Positions 43,192 through 53,185 are shown, counted from the first letter of the stretch. The stretch is 64,000 nt of DNA from JAWSVE01 sp033852115 (GCA_033852115.1 JAWSVE010000008.1:682001-746000), one strand, 5' to 3'. Translations and numbers: made by a program. Notes: generated by a model not told the origin, from the sequence alone.

Positions 43192-43558
43192 AGGGATTAC
43201 GTGCTGCAGTGTGGTAATAATTTATCGTTATATCGCGCAACAATCGTGGTTTTTCGATCGCTTGTCAATAACGTTTTTGGCACGCTTTTACCTTTAGAGT
43301 CTTTGGCGTTTGGCGCATATATGCAGACCGTTTAGGGTCATAGGCCTGTAATCGCAAAACATTCTGTTGACCATCGCGTGCTGGGTTGCAGCTTTAGGCG
43401 CTTCAGATTAGGGTTGAATAATTGCGTGTTGAGATTTCTCGCGTTGCGCTCTGACGCAAGCGTGTGTGATCTAAAGCAAGGTGTAGTAGTCGTTTGTTTT
43501 AATGGAATAAGTAGTCCTGAATCGCCATGAACTCTGTGGCCAATATGGTGAACATCCC
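43192..43558. other. 367-bp divergent intergenic region
   Basis: Between the minus-strand copy D/Lnt operon and the plus-strand CBS gene. No supported gene. Contains a short frame ATG 43527 to TGA that overlaps the CBS start as ATGA and could be a leader peptide; nothing else structured. Confidence 0.4.
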
Positions 43559-44086
43559 ATGATACAAGTCTGCGAAATGATGACCACAAAAGTGGTGACC
43601 TTGGATGCTGATGCGACAGTGTCGCAGGCGTGCGAGTTAATGTCCCGGGGAGATTTTCGGCACCTACCGATTGTGAATCGATTTGGCAAAATAATAGGTC
43701 TGGTTTCTCATCGTGACATATTGCGATGCGGCGTTTCCCATCTCATCAGTAATCATGCAGAACGGCAAGCAATGCTCGATAAGAAAATGCGTGTAACAGA
43801 TATTATGACTTCTCCAGTGCGAGTGGTTCACCCGCGGGATAGTTTGCGCGCATGCGGTGCGCTTATGCAAAAGCATCGTTTTGGTTGTTTGCCGGTCGTT
43901 GAGAAGGGTCAGTTGGTCGGTATATTAACGGGCACTGATTTTATTCGCATGGCGCTTCATCTCATTGAAGCGCAAGAGAGTATGGATGATTTTACGCCGA
44001 GTAGCATGTTAGAGACCGAGCAAGACGAGGACCTAGTCGTGCAAGGTGCTTCGTACTCAATCGCCCGGTTTGACAATATGCACTAA
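43559..44086 (+). CDS. Two-CBS-domain protein
   Basis: 175 residues: CBS 1 about 5-60 (MMTTKVVTLDADATVSQACELM, FRHLPIVNRFGKIIGLVSHRD, given as TKVVTLDADATVSQACELM and HLPIVNRFGKIIGLVSHRD) and CBS 2 about 80-140 (VTDIMTSPVRVVHPRDSL, FGCLPVVEKGQLVGILTGTDF). CBS pairs bind adenosine nucleotides and regulate a partner. No fused effector domain. The start lacks a clear ribosome site and overlaps an 11-codon frame by ATGA. The 3' end overlaps the FKBP gene by 30 bp. Confidence 0.9.
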   Translation: MIQVCEMMTTKVVTLDADATVSQACELMSRGDFRHLPIVNRFGKIIGLVSHRDILRCGVSHLISNHAERQAMLDKKMRVTDIMTSPVRVVHPRDSLRACGALMQKHRFGCLPVVEKGQLVGILTGTDFIRMALHLIEAQESMDDFTPSSMLETEQDEDLVVQGASYSIARFDNMH

Positions 44087-44554
44087 CTCCATGTCGAACA
44101 CGAGTAGCTCGTTTGGCCCAATAATGCCGCGAATCCCTTTGCATCCGTAGCCAAGTTCTGCTGGAACATAAACCAGGCGCCGTTCGCCAACCGTCATGGC
44201 TTGTAGGGCTTCACTCCAACCTTCAATGACTTGATCTGCGCGTGTTTGGTAAGGCACGCCTCTGTCACGTGAGCTGTCGAGTTTTTTACCGTCGAGATTG
44301 GTGAGATCGTAGTGCGCGACAATTTCGCTGCGGCGACTCGGTGTATCGCCGCCGTTGCCTTCTCTCAAAACCTGGTATTGTAACCCTGAAGCCGTGGTGA
44401 TGACGCCAGGCTTTTTGCTATTACTTGCTAAAAACGCTTCGGCAATTCGCTGATTTTTGGCGGCTTCCGAACCTTTGCATTTCGCCGCAAAAGCGCTTTC
44501 GCTGAGGGTAATCAATAGTGCGGTCATTGCGCAGAATAACTGCCAGCTTTTCAT
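44057..44554 (-). CDS. Exported FKBP-type peptidyl-prolyl isomerase
   Basis: 165 residues. Signal peptide about 1-23 (AFA-AK), short helical segment, then one FKBP domain: TTASGLQYQVLREGNGGDTP, VAHYDLTNLDGKKLDSSRDRG, VIEGWSEALQAMTVGERRLVYVPAELGYG, given in part as VIEGWSEALQAMTVGERR, then NELLVFDMELV. Periplasmic Mip/FkpA-like foldase. AGGA six bases before ATG. Convergent with the CBS gene with a 30-bp coding overlap. Confidence 0.92.
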   Translation of the reverse strand: MKSWQLFCAMTALLITLSESAFAAKCKGSEAAKNQRIAEAFLASNSKKPGVITTASGLQYQVLREGNGGDTPSRRSEIVAHYDLTNLDGKKLDSSRDRGVPYQTRADQVIEGWSEALQAMTVGERRLVYVPAELGYGCKGIRGIIGPNELLVFDMELVHIVKPGD

Positions 44555-44839
44555 TGTATATCCTGTTAGGTGTGGTTAATTATCTTAGTCGTTTACTGGA
44601 TAGCAACTTATCAGATTTGCGGGGATTGTATAAGTTGTCCGTTGCCATTAATTCACGAACCTTAGCAATGTGATCTCTTCGCGACAAACGCGTTTTGGCA
44701 AATGCCAGTTAGTCTTATGCCCACGCACAATGACAAGCAATAATTATATGTTTGGTTTTTTCGACTATAGATACGTTATATTGTTCGTTCCCACGCCATT
44801 CTATGGTGTCCTTAAAACAATAACGCATTGGAATACATT

Positions 44840-47194
44840 ATGAGTTCACGTGGCAAAGTCATCTATAGAGTTAGTGCTCTACTGCTTTTTATCTTGGGCG
44901 CAATTCATGGGGCACTCGGCGGATATCTTGCCGCGTTAGGTGGCAGCTTGTTCTATGTGTTGAATGGTGTGGCGCTGGTCATCGCTGGGATATTGTGTTG
45001 GCAAAGGCGATCACTCGCGGGGCATGTAGTCGCTGCCATTTTAGTGTGGACAATTGCCTGGGCCGTGCTTGAAAACGGTTTTGCATTTTGGCCCTTGCTG
45101 CCACGAATAGTGGTAATTAGTTTGATTGCCTTATTGGTTTTGGTGGCGGTAGCGCGAGCCAACACGACGCGCACCTTGCTCTACCAGCCTCTGTTATGGT
45201 GTTGCTTCTTAGTGATATCGATCACAGGGTACAGCTTTAAGTTGCTCCACGATGTAGAGGTGCATCAAACAATTCAACCCGTTGTGGACAATGTCTCTAG
45301 TCATTTGCCAAGTGACGGTGAATGGTTAAGTTATGGGAATACGCGATCAGGCAGCCGGTATTCCCCTCTGGATCAGATAAATCGTGACAATGTGGATCAT
45401 CTAGAGTTGCTGTGGTCCGTACGCACCGGGTTAGGTGGTGTCTCGAAAGGAACTCCGTTGCAAGTCGGTGGCCATTTATACACCTGCGGGGCAGGTAACG
45501 TCGTTGTGGCATTGGATGCAGAGGATGGGCGTGAAATCTGGCGCTTTGACCCAAAGGTGCCGGAAAGTTATACGAGTTTTGCGCGCTATTTTACGACAAC
45601 GTGTCGAGGCGTCACTTACTATCAAGCGCCTGAGACTTATGATGGTGAATGTGCGGAACGAATTACGGGCGGCACGGTTGATGCGCGTTTATTCGCAGTT
45701 GACGCGAAAACGGGCCAGTTGTGCACTAGCTTTGGTGACCAAGGTTTTGTCGATCTGACACGAAAAATGGGTGAAGTAAAACCTAATTTTTATATGGTCA
45801 CTTCGCCAGTGGCCATCGTGCGCGACAACATCGTCGTGGGTGGCTGGGTGATGGACAACTACGAAGTACATGAGCCATCCGGTGTTGTGCGGGCCTTTGA
45901 TGCCGTGACAGGGCAGTTTTCTTGGGCATGGGACATGGGGCGTCCTGGCTCCAACCAGGAACCGGCAGAAGGCGAAATCTACACGCGAGGAACGCCCAAT
46001 GTGTGGAGCATGTTTAGCGTTGATGAAGAGCGCGGTATCGTTTTCGCGCCTACCGGCAATGAAACGCCCGACTATTTCGGTGCAGGTAGGCATACCGCGT
46101 CGGAGCAATACGCTAGTTCGGTGGTAGCGCTTGACGGTAGTAACGGCAAGCTACTGTGGTCTTTTCAGACCGTTCACCACGATATTTGGGATTATGATGC
46201 GCCATCGCAGCCTGTGTTGATCGATTTGCCGGGTGAGGACGGAGAAAGTATCCCGGCGCTCATTCAGGCGACCAAGCGCGGTGAAATCTTTTTACTGAAT
46301 CGTGTCACCGGGGAGCCCATTGCCGCGGTAGAGGAACGACCTGTGCCTCAGGGAGGGATGCCGGAAGACTGGACCGCACCGACCCAACCTTTCTCCGCGA
46401 TGCCAAACTTGCATTTGGGGCCGCTCGAGGAAAAAGATATGTGGGGCATATCCCCCATAGACCACTTAATCTGCCGTATTCGTTTTAACCAATTGCGGTA
46501 CGAAGGCCATTTTACCCCGCCGACTACGGGCGGAATTATCCAGTATCCTGGGAATGTGGGTGGTCACAACTGGGGTAGCGTGTCCATTGACCCCGACAAT
46601 CATTTGTTAGTCGTGAACCCGATGAACCTTGCCAGTGAATTGCGCTTGGTGCCACGTGAAGAGATGGAGCAGGGGGTGCGAGCGTCACCACAGTATGGGA
46701 CACCCTACGGTGCGTCTACTCAAATTTTTGTCTCTCCGCTTGGCGTCCCCTGTACCGCGCCGCCATACGGCTTAATGGCAGCGATTGATTTGAAAACCCA
46801 GCAATTATTGTGGAAGCGCCCGGTAGGCACAGCAAATGACCTCGGGCCGGCAGGTATCAAAGTGCATTTGCCCGTTCTTGTTGGCACTCCGCAGAGTGCG
46901 GGTACAGTCACCACTAAAGGCGGGCTAATTTTCCAGTCTGGAACGATGGATCGCCGTGCGCGAGCTTACGACGCCTTCACAGGTGAGCAGCTCTGGAGTT
47001 ACACACTACCCCAATCGAGCCAGGCTACCCCTATGTCTTACTTAACGTCGGGCGGCAAGCAAGTCTTGATCGTGACCATGCCGGCCGAAGGGATTAGTTT
47101 TGGCGGTGATCGCAATGCAGCGGCGGCGAAAGTCGATCCCCTCGGCGGATATATCTTTGCCTTCGCTTTGCCGGATGATCGCTCTGCAAAATAA
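44840..47194 (+). CDS. gcd: Membrane-bound PQQ-dependent glucose/quinate-type dehydrogenase
   Basis: 784 residues from ATG 44840. Four to five membrane helices in the first about 140 residues, then a quinoprotein propeller: WLSYGNTRSGSRYSPLDQIN, VVALDAEDGREIWRFDP, TGNETPDYFGAG, VHHDIWDYDAPSQPVL, IPALIQATKRGEIFLLNRVTG, GGTTTHP-like FTPPTTGGIIQYPG and GTANDLGP. Size and layout match E. coli Gcd (796 aa), which oxidises glucose in the periplasm and reduces ubiquinone. Quinate or another polyol remain possible. No haem motif, unlike the other PQQ enzyme in this window. Confidence 0.9.
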   Translation: MSSRGKVIYRVSALLLFILGAIHGALGGYLAALGGSLFYVLNGVALVIAGILCWQRRSLAGHVVAAILVWTIAWAVLENGFAFWPLLPRIVVISLIALLVLVAVARANTTRTLLYQPLLWCCFLVISITGYSFKLLHDVEVHQTIQPVVDNVSSHLPSDGEWLSYGNTRSGSRYSPLDQINRDNVDHLELLWSVRTGLGGVSKGTPLQVGGHLYTCGAGNVVVALDAEDGREIWRFDPKVPESYTSFARYFTTTCRGVTYYQAPETYDGECAERITGGTVDARLFAVDAKTGQLCTSFGDQGFVDLTRKMGEVKPNFYMVTSPVAIVRDNIVVGGWVMDNYEVHEPSGVVRAFDAVTGQFSWAWDMGRPGSNQEPAEGEIYTRGTPNVWSMFSVDEERGIVFAPTGNETPDYFGAGRHTASEQYASSVVALDGSNGKLLWSFQTVHHDIWDYDAPSQPVLIDLPGEDGESIPALIQATKRGEIFLLNRVTGEPIAAVEERPVPQGGMPEDWTAPTQPFSAMPNLHLGPLEEKDMWGISPIDHLICRIRFNQLRYEGHFTPPTTGGIIQYPGNVGGHNWGSVSIDPDNHLLVVNPMNLASELRLVPREEMEQGVRASPQYGTPYGASTQIFVSPLGVPCTAPPYGLMAAIDLKTQQLLWKRPVGTANDLGPAGIKVHLPVLVGTPQSAGTVTTKGGLIFQSGTMDRRARAYDAFTGEQLWSYTLPQSSQATPMSYLTSGGKQVLIVTMPAEGISFGGDRNAAAAKVDPLGGYIFAFALPDDRSAK

Positions 47195-47236
47195 CTCTAC
47201 AATATCCCGCTTTACATAGGTAAGGTGGGAGAAATC

Positions 47237-47647
47237 ATGAATCAGTGGCTGTTACCCGCAATCGCTTGTTTAACTATGTGGGGGATCAGTCGCTTCTTCC
47301 CGAAATTGGCAACCAATCACATTGATCCGCACAGTGCATTTTTCTATGAAGTGATGGGCGAGGTCATTGTTGCTTTTGGTATTCTTGTAATGATTGGTTT
47401 CAAGCCCAATTTCGAATGGCGAGGCGCTTCCTTTGCGCTCATTGGCGGAGTCTTCGGCGGTCTTGGCGTGCTGTTCTATTTGCTTGCCGCTGGCCGGGGA
47501 AACGTCTCTCAACTCGTTGTTGTTTCATCCTTGTATCCCATTATCACCGTGCTCCTGGGAGTTGTCCTGTTGAAAGAACAGATGCACCTCAAGCAGTGGA
47601 TTGCGATGGGGTTGGGGTTATTGGCTATAGCGCTGGTCAGTACCTAA
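47237..47647 (+). CDS. EamA-like half transporter (DMT superfamily)
   Basis: 136 residues from ATG 47237 with GGGAGAAA just upstream. Four to five membrane helices and one EamA repeat ending in SSLYPIITVLLGVVLLKEQM then QWIAMGLGLLAIALVS, the family signature. A half-size member, so it probably dimerises. 42 bp after gcd; may transport a related sugar or acid, but this is only context. Confidence 0.8.
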   Translation: MNQWLLPAIACLTMWGISRFFPKLATNHIDPHSAFFYEVMGEVIVAFGILVMIGFKPNFEWRGASFALIGGVFGGLGVLFYLLAAGRGNVSQLVVVSSLYPIITVLLGVVLLKEQMHLKQWIAMGLGLLAIALVST

Positions 47648-47689
47648 CGCCTGCTTGTTTAGCTCTACGCTGTTTAATTTGAGGAAACT

Positions 47690-49603
47690 ATGTCAATCGC
47701 CATGAATCGAGCTGTAAAAGCGTTTCTCGTCACCCTGCTCATTATTGTATTGCTCATTGTCGCGGTATTGGCTGCTGCGCCAATTATTATGCAAAAAGTC
47801 GCTGTAAAAGTTTTACAGGATAGCAAACTGACTCAAACCACTATTCAGAATGTCGATTTAAATATTTTTGCAGGATATTTTCGCTTACAAGGGTTTTCCG
47901 CGGCGACAGAAGAACAAGCGCATGCCGGGATAGGCGATCTCGAGATCGATTTTTCGTTACGCCCCGTTTTTGATAACAAGGTTCAGATCGATAACGTCTC
48001 AATGGATGGTCTGCAAGTGGTTGCTCAGCAAGCATCTGATGGAAGTTTCAGTATCGGTTTCGAGCGCGATGGTGATGGTCAGGATGAACCGCAGCAAAAC
48101 GAAGTGCCGCTTGATAACGAGCAGGCCGGCGAGTCCGCATTCTGGGAAATAGGGGTAGGTGAAATTGCGTTAAATAAGCTGTCTGTGCAAGTGCTTAGTC
48201 CAGACGCTGCGCATTCGATCACCCTGACCACCGATGTGCTGGTTAATGAACTATCTATCAACACTGAGGGTCGGCTTACGCTGGGTGAAGTGACCTTTAA
48301 ACATCTGCTGCTAAAACTCGATGACAGAGAACCGCTTCAGTGGAATGCATTAACCATCAATAATATTGAGCTCACAGAATCTTTCGCATCAGTAGACAGC
48401 GTGTTGCTTGAAGGGTTAGTGGGCCGTGTTCTGCGTATGGACGATCAGCGTCTACAGGTAGAACACATGCTAGATTACTTTGTTGTGCCTGCAAATGATG
48501 GTGGAGAGAACTTGTCGGAAAATCAGCCATCAAGTGATCTTGCAGAGGCGAGTGCGTCAGAGTCTATAGATTGGCGAGTAGGTGAAATGCGTATTGATTC
48601 ATCCAGTCGCTTGAACATTGAGGACGAGAGTATCTCACCAACATTAAATCGCGTTATACATTTTCGAGCGTTTCACATTGGCGAGCTTGCGAGTGCATCG
48701 GCTGACCGCAAAACACCTGTGAATATAGATTTCACTACCGATGAGCACGATGAAATCTCGGTCAAGGGCCATGTGTCTCCGCTAGCATCTACGATGAATG
48801 CTGAATTGGCGCTGGTTGTCGATCAGTTTAGCGCCACTGATTATTCGCCCTATGTTGAAGTGTCGACGGGGTATGCCATCACGTCTGGTGTCGTCAATCT
48901 GGATTCGACGATATTGATTGATAATGATGTTGTGAATGTCAGCAACGCACTGGAGATAAAACGTTTGCAGTTGCATGAATCCGAAGCGGCCATTGCGAAT
49001 GAATTCAATGCCGGAATGCCAATGCCGATTAACACAGCCTTAAGTGTTATTCGTGATAGCGATGACGTGATTTCTCTAAGCTTACCGATAGATGGCACCT
49101 TGCAGGATCCAAATTTTAGAGTTGCTCCGGCCATTCGATCTTCCTTGGCAACAGCGCTTACCAAAGCATCGCTTAGTTATATAAAGTATGCGATTCAGCC
49201 CTGGGGAGCGGCATTGCTCGTGGGTGAGCAGATCGTAGGCGCAGCGACCAAGGTCAGCTTTGACTCTGTAACCTATGAGCCAGGCAGTGATGAGTTGAGT
49301 AGCGATATGCAAAGCTATCTCAATACAATGAGTACATTGTTTAAAGAGAAGTCTGCGTTGAACGTCGTTGCCTGCCCTGTGAGTACCTCGGCCGATAAAC
49401 AAGTGTTACAAAATAAAGCAAAGAATCCGCTGGATGAAGAAAGCCTAAATAGCCAGTTGGCAGAATTATCGAATGCGCGTTATCGCGCGTTTAAAACGTA
49501 TATGGTTGAGCAAGGTGGTGTGCAGTCGAGCCAAATTGTTGAGTGCCTACCCACATTTAATGACAAAGAAAATGCTATACCAGCGGTGAATTTAAATCTG
49601 TAA
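47690..49603 (+). CDS. AsmA-like DUF748 protein
   Basis: 637 residues. N-terminal helix (AFLVTLLIIVLLIVAVLAAAPI), then long beta-rich AsmA/DUF748 repeats (VDLNIFAGYFRLQGFS, IGDLEIDFSLRPVF, DNVSMDGLQVV; later YVEVSTGYAITSGVVNLDS and LSLPIDGTLQDPNFRV). A C-terminal domain has LLVGEQIVGAATKVSFDSVTY, given in part, then an OmpA-like YEPGSDELSS. AsmA-like proteins bridge the envelope and help lipid or outer-membrane homeostasis. 42 bp after the EamA gene. Confidence 0.83.
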   Translation: MSIAMNRAVKAFLVTLLIIVLLIVAVLAAAPIIMQKVAVKVLQDSKLTQTTIQNVDLNIFAGYFRLQGFSAATEEQAHAGIGDLEIDFSLRPVFDNKVQIDNVSMDGLQVVAQQASDGSFSIGFERDGDGQDEPQQNEVPLDNEQAGESAFWEIGVGEIALNKLSVQVLSPDAAHSITLTTDVLVNELSINTEGRLTLGEVTFKHLLLKLDDREPLQWNALTINNIELTESFASVDSVLLEGLVGRVLRMDDQRLQVEHMLDYFVVPANDGGENLSENQPSSDLAEASASESIDWRVGEMRIDSSSRLNIEDESISPTLNRVIHFRAFHIGELASASADRKTPVNIDFTTDEHDEISVKGHVSPLASTMNAELALVVDQFSATDYSPYVEVSTGYAITSGVVNLDSTILIDNDVVNVSNALEIKRLQLHESEAAIANEFNAGMPMPINTALSVIRDSDDVISLSLPIDGTLQDPNFRVAPAIRSSLATALTKASLSYIKYAIQPWGAALLVGEQIVGAATKVSFDSVTYEPGSDELSSDMQSYLNTMSTLFKEKSALNVVACPVSTSADKQVLQNKAKNPLDEESLNSQLAELSNARYRAFKTYMVEQGGVQSSQIVECLPTFNDKENAIPAVNLNL

Positions 49604-49662
49604 ATGCATTGGTATTTAATTAGGTGCGCAAATATGAGCATCAATAGGAGCGCAAACTGAAT

Positions 49663-51918
49663 ATGACTGACGTTCGTTCAAAGAGTATAGGTAAGCCATC
49701 CGATGCAAAAAGCGAGATAGTGGGTGGGGGTGTTAAAAAGATACTTTATACGTTGAACACAGTTCGACGTATCGGCCTGCTTGATAGCGCTAAAGCGCTG
49801 ACCAGCCGTAATGCATGCAAAGCCTGCGGTTTAGGAATGGGTGGGCAGCATGGTGGAATGACTAACGAAGTCGATGAATTTCCGTCGGTCTGTAATAAAA
49901 GTGTGCAAGCTCAATCCACCGATATTCAGCCGGGGATTCCCCCGGAAGTGTTTGATCACCCTCTATCGGAATTTAAAAAGCTATCGGGTAAAGAAATCGA
50001 AAGCCTTGGGCGATTGACGACGCCACTATACAAATCAAAAACTGACACTCGATTCCAGCCTATTGCCTGGGATGATGCATTAGAAAAAGCCGCTAGTGCG
50101 TTCAAACAGGCTGAGCCCGACCAAACCTTTTTCTATTCATCTGGCCGTTCTAGCAACGAGGCAGGCTATCTGTTGCAGTTGCTTGCACGTGTCTATGGCA
50201 CAAACAATATCAACAACTGCTCCTATTATTGCCATCAAGCCACCGGTGTGGGTTTGCAAAATGTGATTGGCTCGGGCACGGCGACCATTACGCTAGACGA
50301 TTTGCATGGCTGTGATTTGGTCTTCATCATCGGTGCAAACCCCGCATCTAACCACCCGCGTTTAATTCATAAGCTGAAAGCGTGTCGAGAGCGGGGTGGT
50401 CAGGTCATTATCATCAATCCTGCCCGCGAACCAGGTTTGGTTAAATTTGCAGTACCAAAAAGCGCAAAGTCGTTGATCGCCGGTGGTAGCGAAATTGCGA
50501 GTGACTATCTGCAGCCCAATATTGGTAGCGATGCATTATTGATGGTCGCCATTGCCAAAGCGCTGATTGAAAAAAATGAAATTCAGACGAGCGATGCTAA
50601 CGCTGACCATTACGTTGCAAAACACTTTATTCAACAACACTGCGAACAATTTGAACCCTTCTTAGCTTCGATTAACGCACTTGGCTGGGATGATCTGGTG
50701 AAGGCAACAGGGATCGATCAAGCGCGAATCGAATCCATTGCCGAGTGTTATGCAAACGCCAAGCACGTTGTATTCGCCTGGGGGATGGGAATTACCCATC
50801 ACACACACGGCGTTGAAAATGTCGAAGCCATTGCAAATTTAGCCTTGTTGCGAGGGATGGTGGGTAAAGCCAATGCCGGGTTGCTGCCGTTGCGTGGGCA
50901 TTCCAATGTACAGGGTATTGGCACCATTGGTGTAAAACCCGAACTAGCTCAGCCTGTGTTGAAGGCGCTGCAAGCGCAAGGTGTCATTGCGCCGCAAACG
51001 CGAGGAATGGATACGCTAGCGTGCATAGAATCGGCGGAACGTGGTGATATTAAAGCGGCCTTAATCATGGGTGGAAATTTGTATGAGGCAACCCCCAATT
51101 CTGCATGGGCGGAGCGCTCGTTAAATACCGTTGGCACCAAGGTCTATTTGACAACCACATTGAACCGCGGCCATGTTCACGGCATGGATGATAGTGAAGC
51201 GATTATTTTCCCCGTCACCGCCCGCGATGAAGAACCACAACCCACCACACAAGAATCGATGTTTAATTATGTTCGCTTGAGTGATGGCGGTATAAAGCGA
51301 TTAGTCGGACCACGATCAGAAACAGCGATTTTATGCGAATTCGCTCAGCGTTTAGGGGTCAACGAACGGTTTGATTTTGCAGCATTGCAAGACCATCAAA
51401 GCATTCGCCGCTCAATCGCGCAGACCATTCCTGGCATGAAGTCGCTAAAAGACATAGATCAAACCAAACAAGAATTTCACGTAGACGGGCGAATATTGCG
51501 CGAGCCTGTGTTTAATACCCCAACAAAAAAAGCCAGCTTCGCCGTTCACGATTGGGCCGCGCTGATTAAGTACGAAAATGCACAGTGGCCTTTCCAATTA
51601 ATGAGCGTACGAAGCGAAGGGCAGTTCAACTCCATTATTTACGAAGAGCAAGACTCCTACCGTGGCGCATCGCACCGTTGGGTGGTATTCCTATCGCCAG
51701 ACGATATCGATGCACTCAAGCTAAAAGCGGGCGATAAGGTTAATGTACAGTCTGCGATCGGTGTAATGAAAGAGGTTGTGGTGGTGGCGTTCGATTTACC
51801 GCCGGGTAATGTCATGGCGTATTACCCAGAAGCCAATTGTTTGATCGGTACCGAACGAGACCCGCGCAGTCAAACGCCGGCATTTAAATCGGTGCCGGTT
51901 AATATTCAGGTTGTTTGA
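49663..51918 (+). CDS. FdhF/YdeP-family molybdopterin oxidoreductase
   Basis: 751 residues, cytosolic, no Tat signal. N-terminal C-K-A-C-G-L-G-M-G-G, then a MopB fold: FFYSSGRSSNEAGYLLQL, NNCSYYCHQATGVGLQNVIGSGT, given in part, IIGANPASNHPRL, RGMVGKANAGLLPLRGHSNVQGIG, given as GLLPLRGHSNVQGIG, and a C-terminal domain with QFNSIIYEEQDSYRG. The Sec/Cys position reads NCSYYCHQ. YdeP-type proteins bind bis-MGD and are linked to acid or oxidative stress; the substrate is unknown. Last gene before the accessory patch. Confidence 0.88.
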   Translation: MTDVRSKSIGKPSDAKSEIVGGGVKKILYTLNTVRRIGLLDSAKALTSRNACKACGLGMGGQHGGMTNEVDEFPSVCNKSVQAQSTDIQPGIPPEVFDHPLSEFKKLSGKEIESLGRLTTPLYKSKTDTRFQPIAWDDALEKAASAFKQAEPDQTFFYSSGRSSNEAGYLLQLLARVYGTNNINNCSYYCHQATGVGLQNVIGSGTATITLDDLHGCDLVFIIGANPASNHPRLIHKLKACRERGGQVIIINPAREPGLVKFAVPKSAKSLIAGGSEIASDYLQPNIGSDALLMVAIAKALIEKNEIQTSDANADHYVAKHFIQQHCEQFEPFLASINALGWDDLVKATGIDQARIESIAECYANAKHVVFAWGMGITHHTHGVENVEAIANLALLRGMVGKANAGLLPLRGHSNVQGIGTIGVKPELAQPVLKALQAQGVIAPQTRGMDTLACIESAERGDIKAALIMGGNLYEATPNSAWAERSLNTVGTKVYLTTTLNRGHVHGMDDSEAIIFPVTARDEEPQPTTQESMFNYVRLSDGGIKRLVGPRSETAILCEFAQRLGVNERFDFAALQDHQSIRRSIAQTIPGMKSLKDIDQTKQEFHVDGRILREPVFNTPTKKASFAVHDWAALIKYENAQWPFQLMSVRSEGQFNSIIYEEQDSYRGASHRWVVFLSPDDIDALKLKAGDKVNVQSAIGVMKEVVVVAFDLPPGNVMAYYPEANCLIGTERDPRSQTPAFKSVPVNIQVV

Positions 51919-51960
51919 AGGCTAAACCTAGCTGACACTGGCGCGTGTTTCCTTGCAGGC

Positions 51961-51986
51961 GAGTCGAGTTATCTAGATGCCGACTC
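51961..51986 (+). terminator. Possible terminator hairpin after the molybdoenzyme gene
   Basis: GAGTCG (51961-51966) pairs with CGACTC (51981-51986), 14-nt loop, followed by TTAAAATA. Short stem and poor T run, so weak. Confidence 0.35.
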
Positions 51987-52084
51987 TTAAAATATTAGCT
52001 GGGGTGAGTGTTTCGATAATAAACAGCAGTTATATGCAAATACAATCACTCAAATACTCAGATAAACGAGCAACCAGTTTACAA

Positions 52085-52213
52085 TAACCGTTTATGTAAG
52101 CTAGTTTCCATTTCTCGACCAGTGGCGTAGTATGTTGATTTTTAAGCCAAATATCTGGCAGCTGATTTATCGTCCGTTTATCTGTCAACACATTACATAA
52201 ATTGTTGTTAGGC
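52085..52213 (+). other. attC-like recombination site candidate (left)
   Basis: Ends in GTTAGGC (52207-52213), a perfect match to the integron core-site consensus GTTRRRY, 9 bp before the ATG of the following gene. A 9-bp perfect inverted repeat (TTTATGTAA 52091-52099, TTACATAAA 52193-52201) would give the L''/L' pair, and the left end reads AATAAC, a degenerate R''. Length (129 bp) is in the attC range. No integrase gene is in the window. Confidence 0.4.
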
Positions 52214-52222
52214 AGTAAGAGC

Positions 52223-52618
52223 ATGGACCCATATAAAACACCAGAGTCTGATTTAGTTGCATCAGAAATGCCTAAAGAAATATCGTATGCGTATTACTGT
52301 ATAGGCATAAGCTTTATAATATTTCTTATGGAAGAGCTTATCTATGCTGCTTATACAGATACCGGAATGCTGGATATCTATAACTATATTTTCATTCCTA
52401 TTTGGGCTGGCGTTTTATATTGGATAACTCAATCAATAAGAAGCCGGGGCAAAAACCCTAAAAGTACATTTCTAATATTAGCTGTTGTCGTGTCGGGTAT
52501 GGCATTCTATGACCCGATTAGCAATTACTCCATTTACGTAGCAATTATTGAATCAGCTTGTTTTTTATTGGTTTATTACTTTTTAAATAAAACAGCTTCA
52601 AAAGCGTGGTTCAGCTAA
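52223..52618 (+). CDS. AT-rich four-helix membrane protein, possible integron cassette gene
   Basis: 131 residues from ATG 52223 (MDPYKTPESDLVA). Four membrane helices: CIGISFIIFLMEELIYAAY, IYNYIFIPIWAGVLYWI, STFLILAVVVSGMAFY and YVAIIESACFLLVYYFL. Clearly more AT-rich than flanking genes. It sits between GTTAGGC just upstream and GCCTAAC 2 bp after its stop, the normal cassette layout. No function recognised. Confidence 0.65.
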   Translation: MDPYKTPESDLVASEMPKEISYAYYCIGISFIIFLMEELIYAAYTDTGMLDIYNYIFIPIWAGVLYWITQSIRSRGKNPKSTFLILAVVVSGMAFYDPISNYSIYVAIIESACFLLVYYFLNKTASKAWFS

Positions 52619-52620
52619 AT

Positions 52621-52690
52621 GCCTAACAAGTCGGGGTTGTCGCCGTTGGCTGGGACAGCGCAAAAGACGCGCTGCCCCAACCCGAGGCGT
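52621..52690 (+). other. attC-like site (right), cut by the group II intron
   Basis: Begins GCCTAAC (52621-52627; consensus RYYYAAC), then TCGGGGTTG pairing with CAACCCGA and an inner hairpin CAGCGC/GCGCTG. The right end GAGGCGT is where GCGTTAGGC would be expected, and the intron begins there. The hairpin could alternatively be a terminator-like target for an intron. Confidence 0.45.
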
Positions 52691-53185
52691 GTGTGCCAGG
52701 CATGGCATTTAACTAGAGAGGTGCAAGTCCTCTTACCAGGTATTCGCAGAGCCGAAGGTTAGCCAAAGGGCAAGGTTATTATCGCGAGGTAATGGCTGAA
52801 GGAAGCCCAAGGCAAAATCGCGGGGCGATGAACAAGAACCTAATATGAGGTGTGACGTAAGCGAGGCGAGTGGGCACGTGACCACAAAGCCTTCCATCTG
52901 CAAACGGCTTACGTTTTATAAATTAGGCGTCTACGCGATGAAAGTTAAATGTCTTACCCTGGGAGATCTGTTGCGTGTTGAAGGAACAACTGACGGCTAA
53001 GCAATTAACCGTGATCGCGTAACAGAAGTCAGCAAAGTGCATAGTACACGAGACTCGTCCGTGGAAGGCACGCACCAATCAGGTTCAACTACATTGAGGA
53101 AGACGTCACCGACAGCATTTGTTTAGCGAAAAAAAAAAATCGCCTTTGGGAAACCACTGAATGAACGGTGAGCTGGAAAATCGAT

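Noticed and set aside
43338..43589. Minus-strand frame in the divergent region
   Set aside because: No ribosome site, and it overlaps the CBS start.
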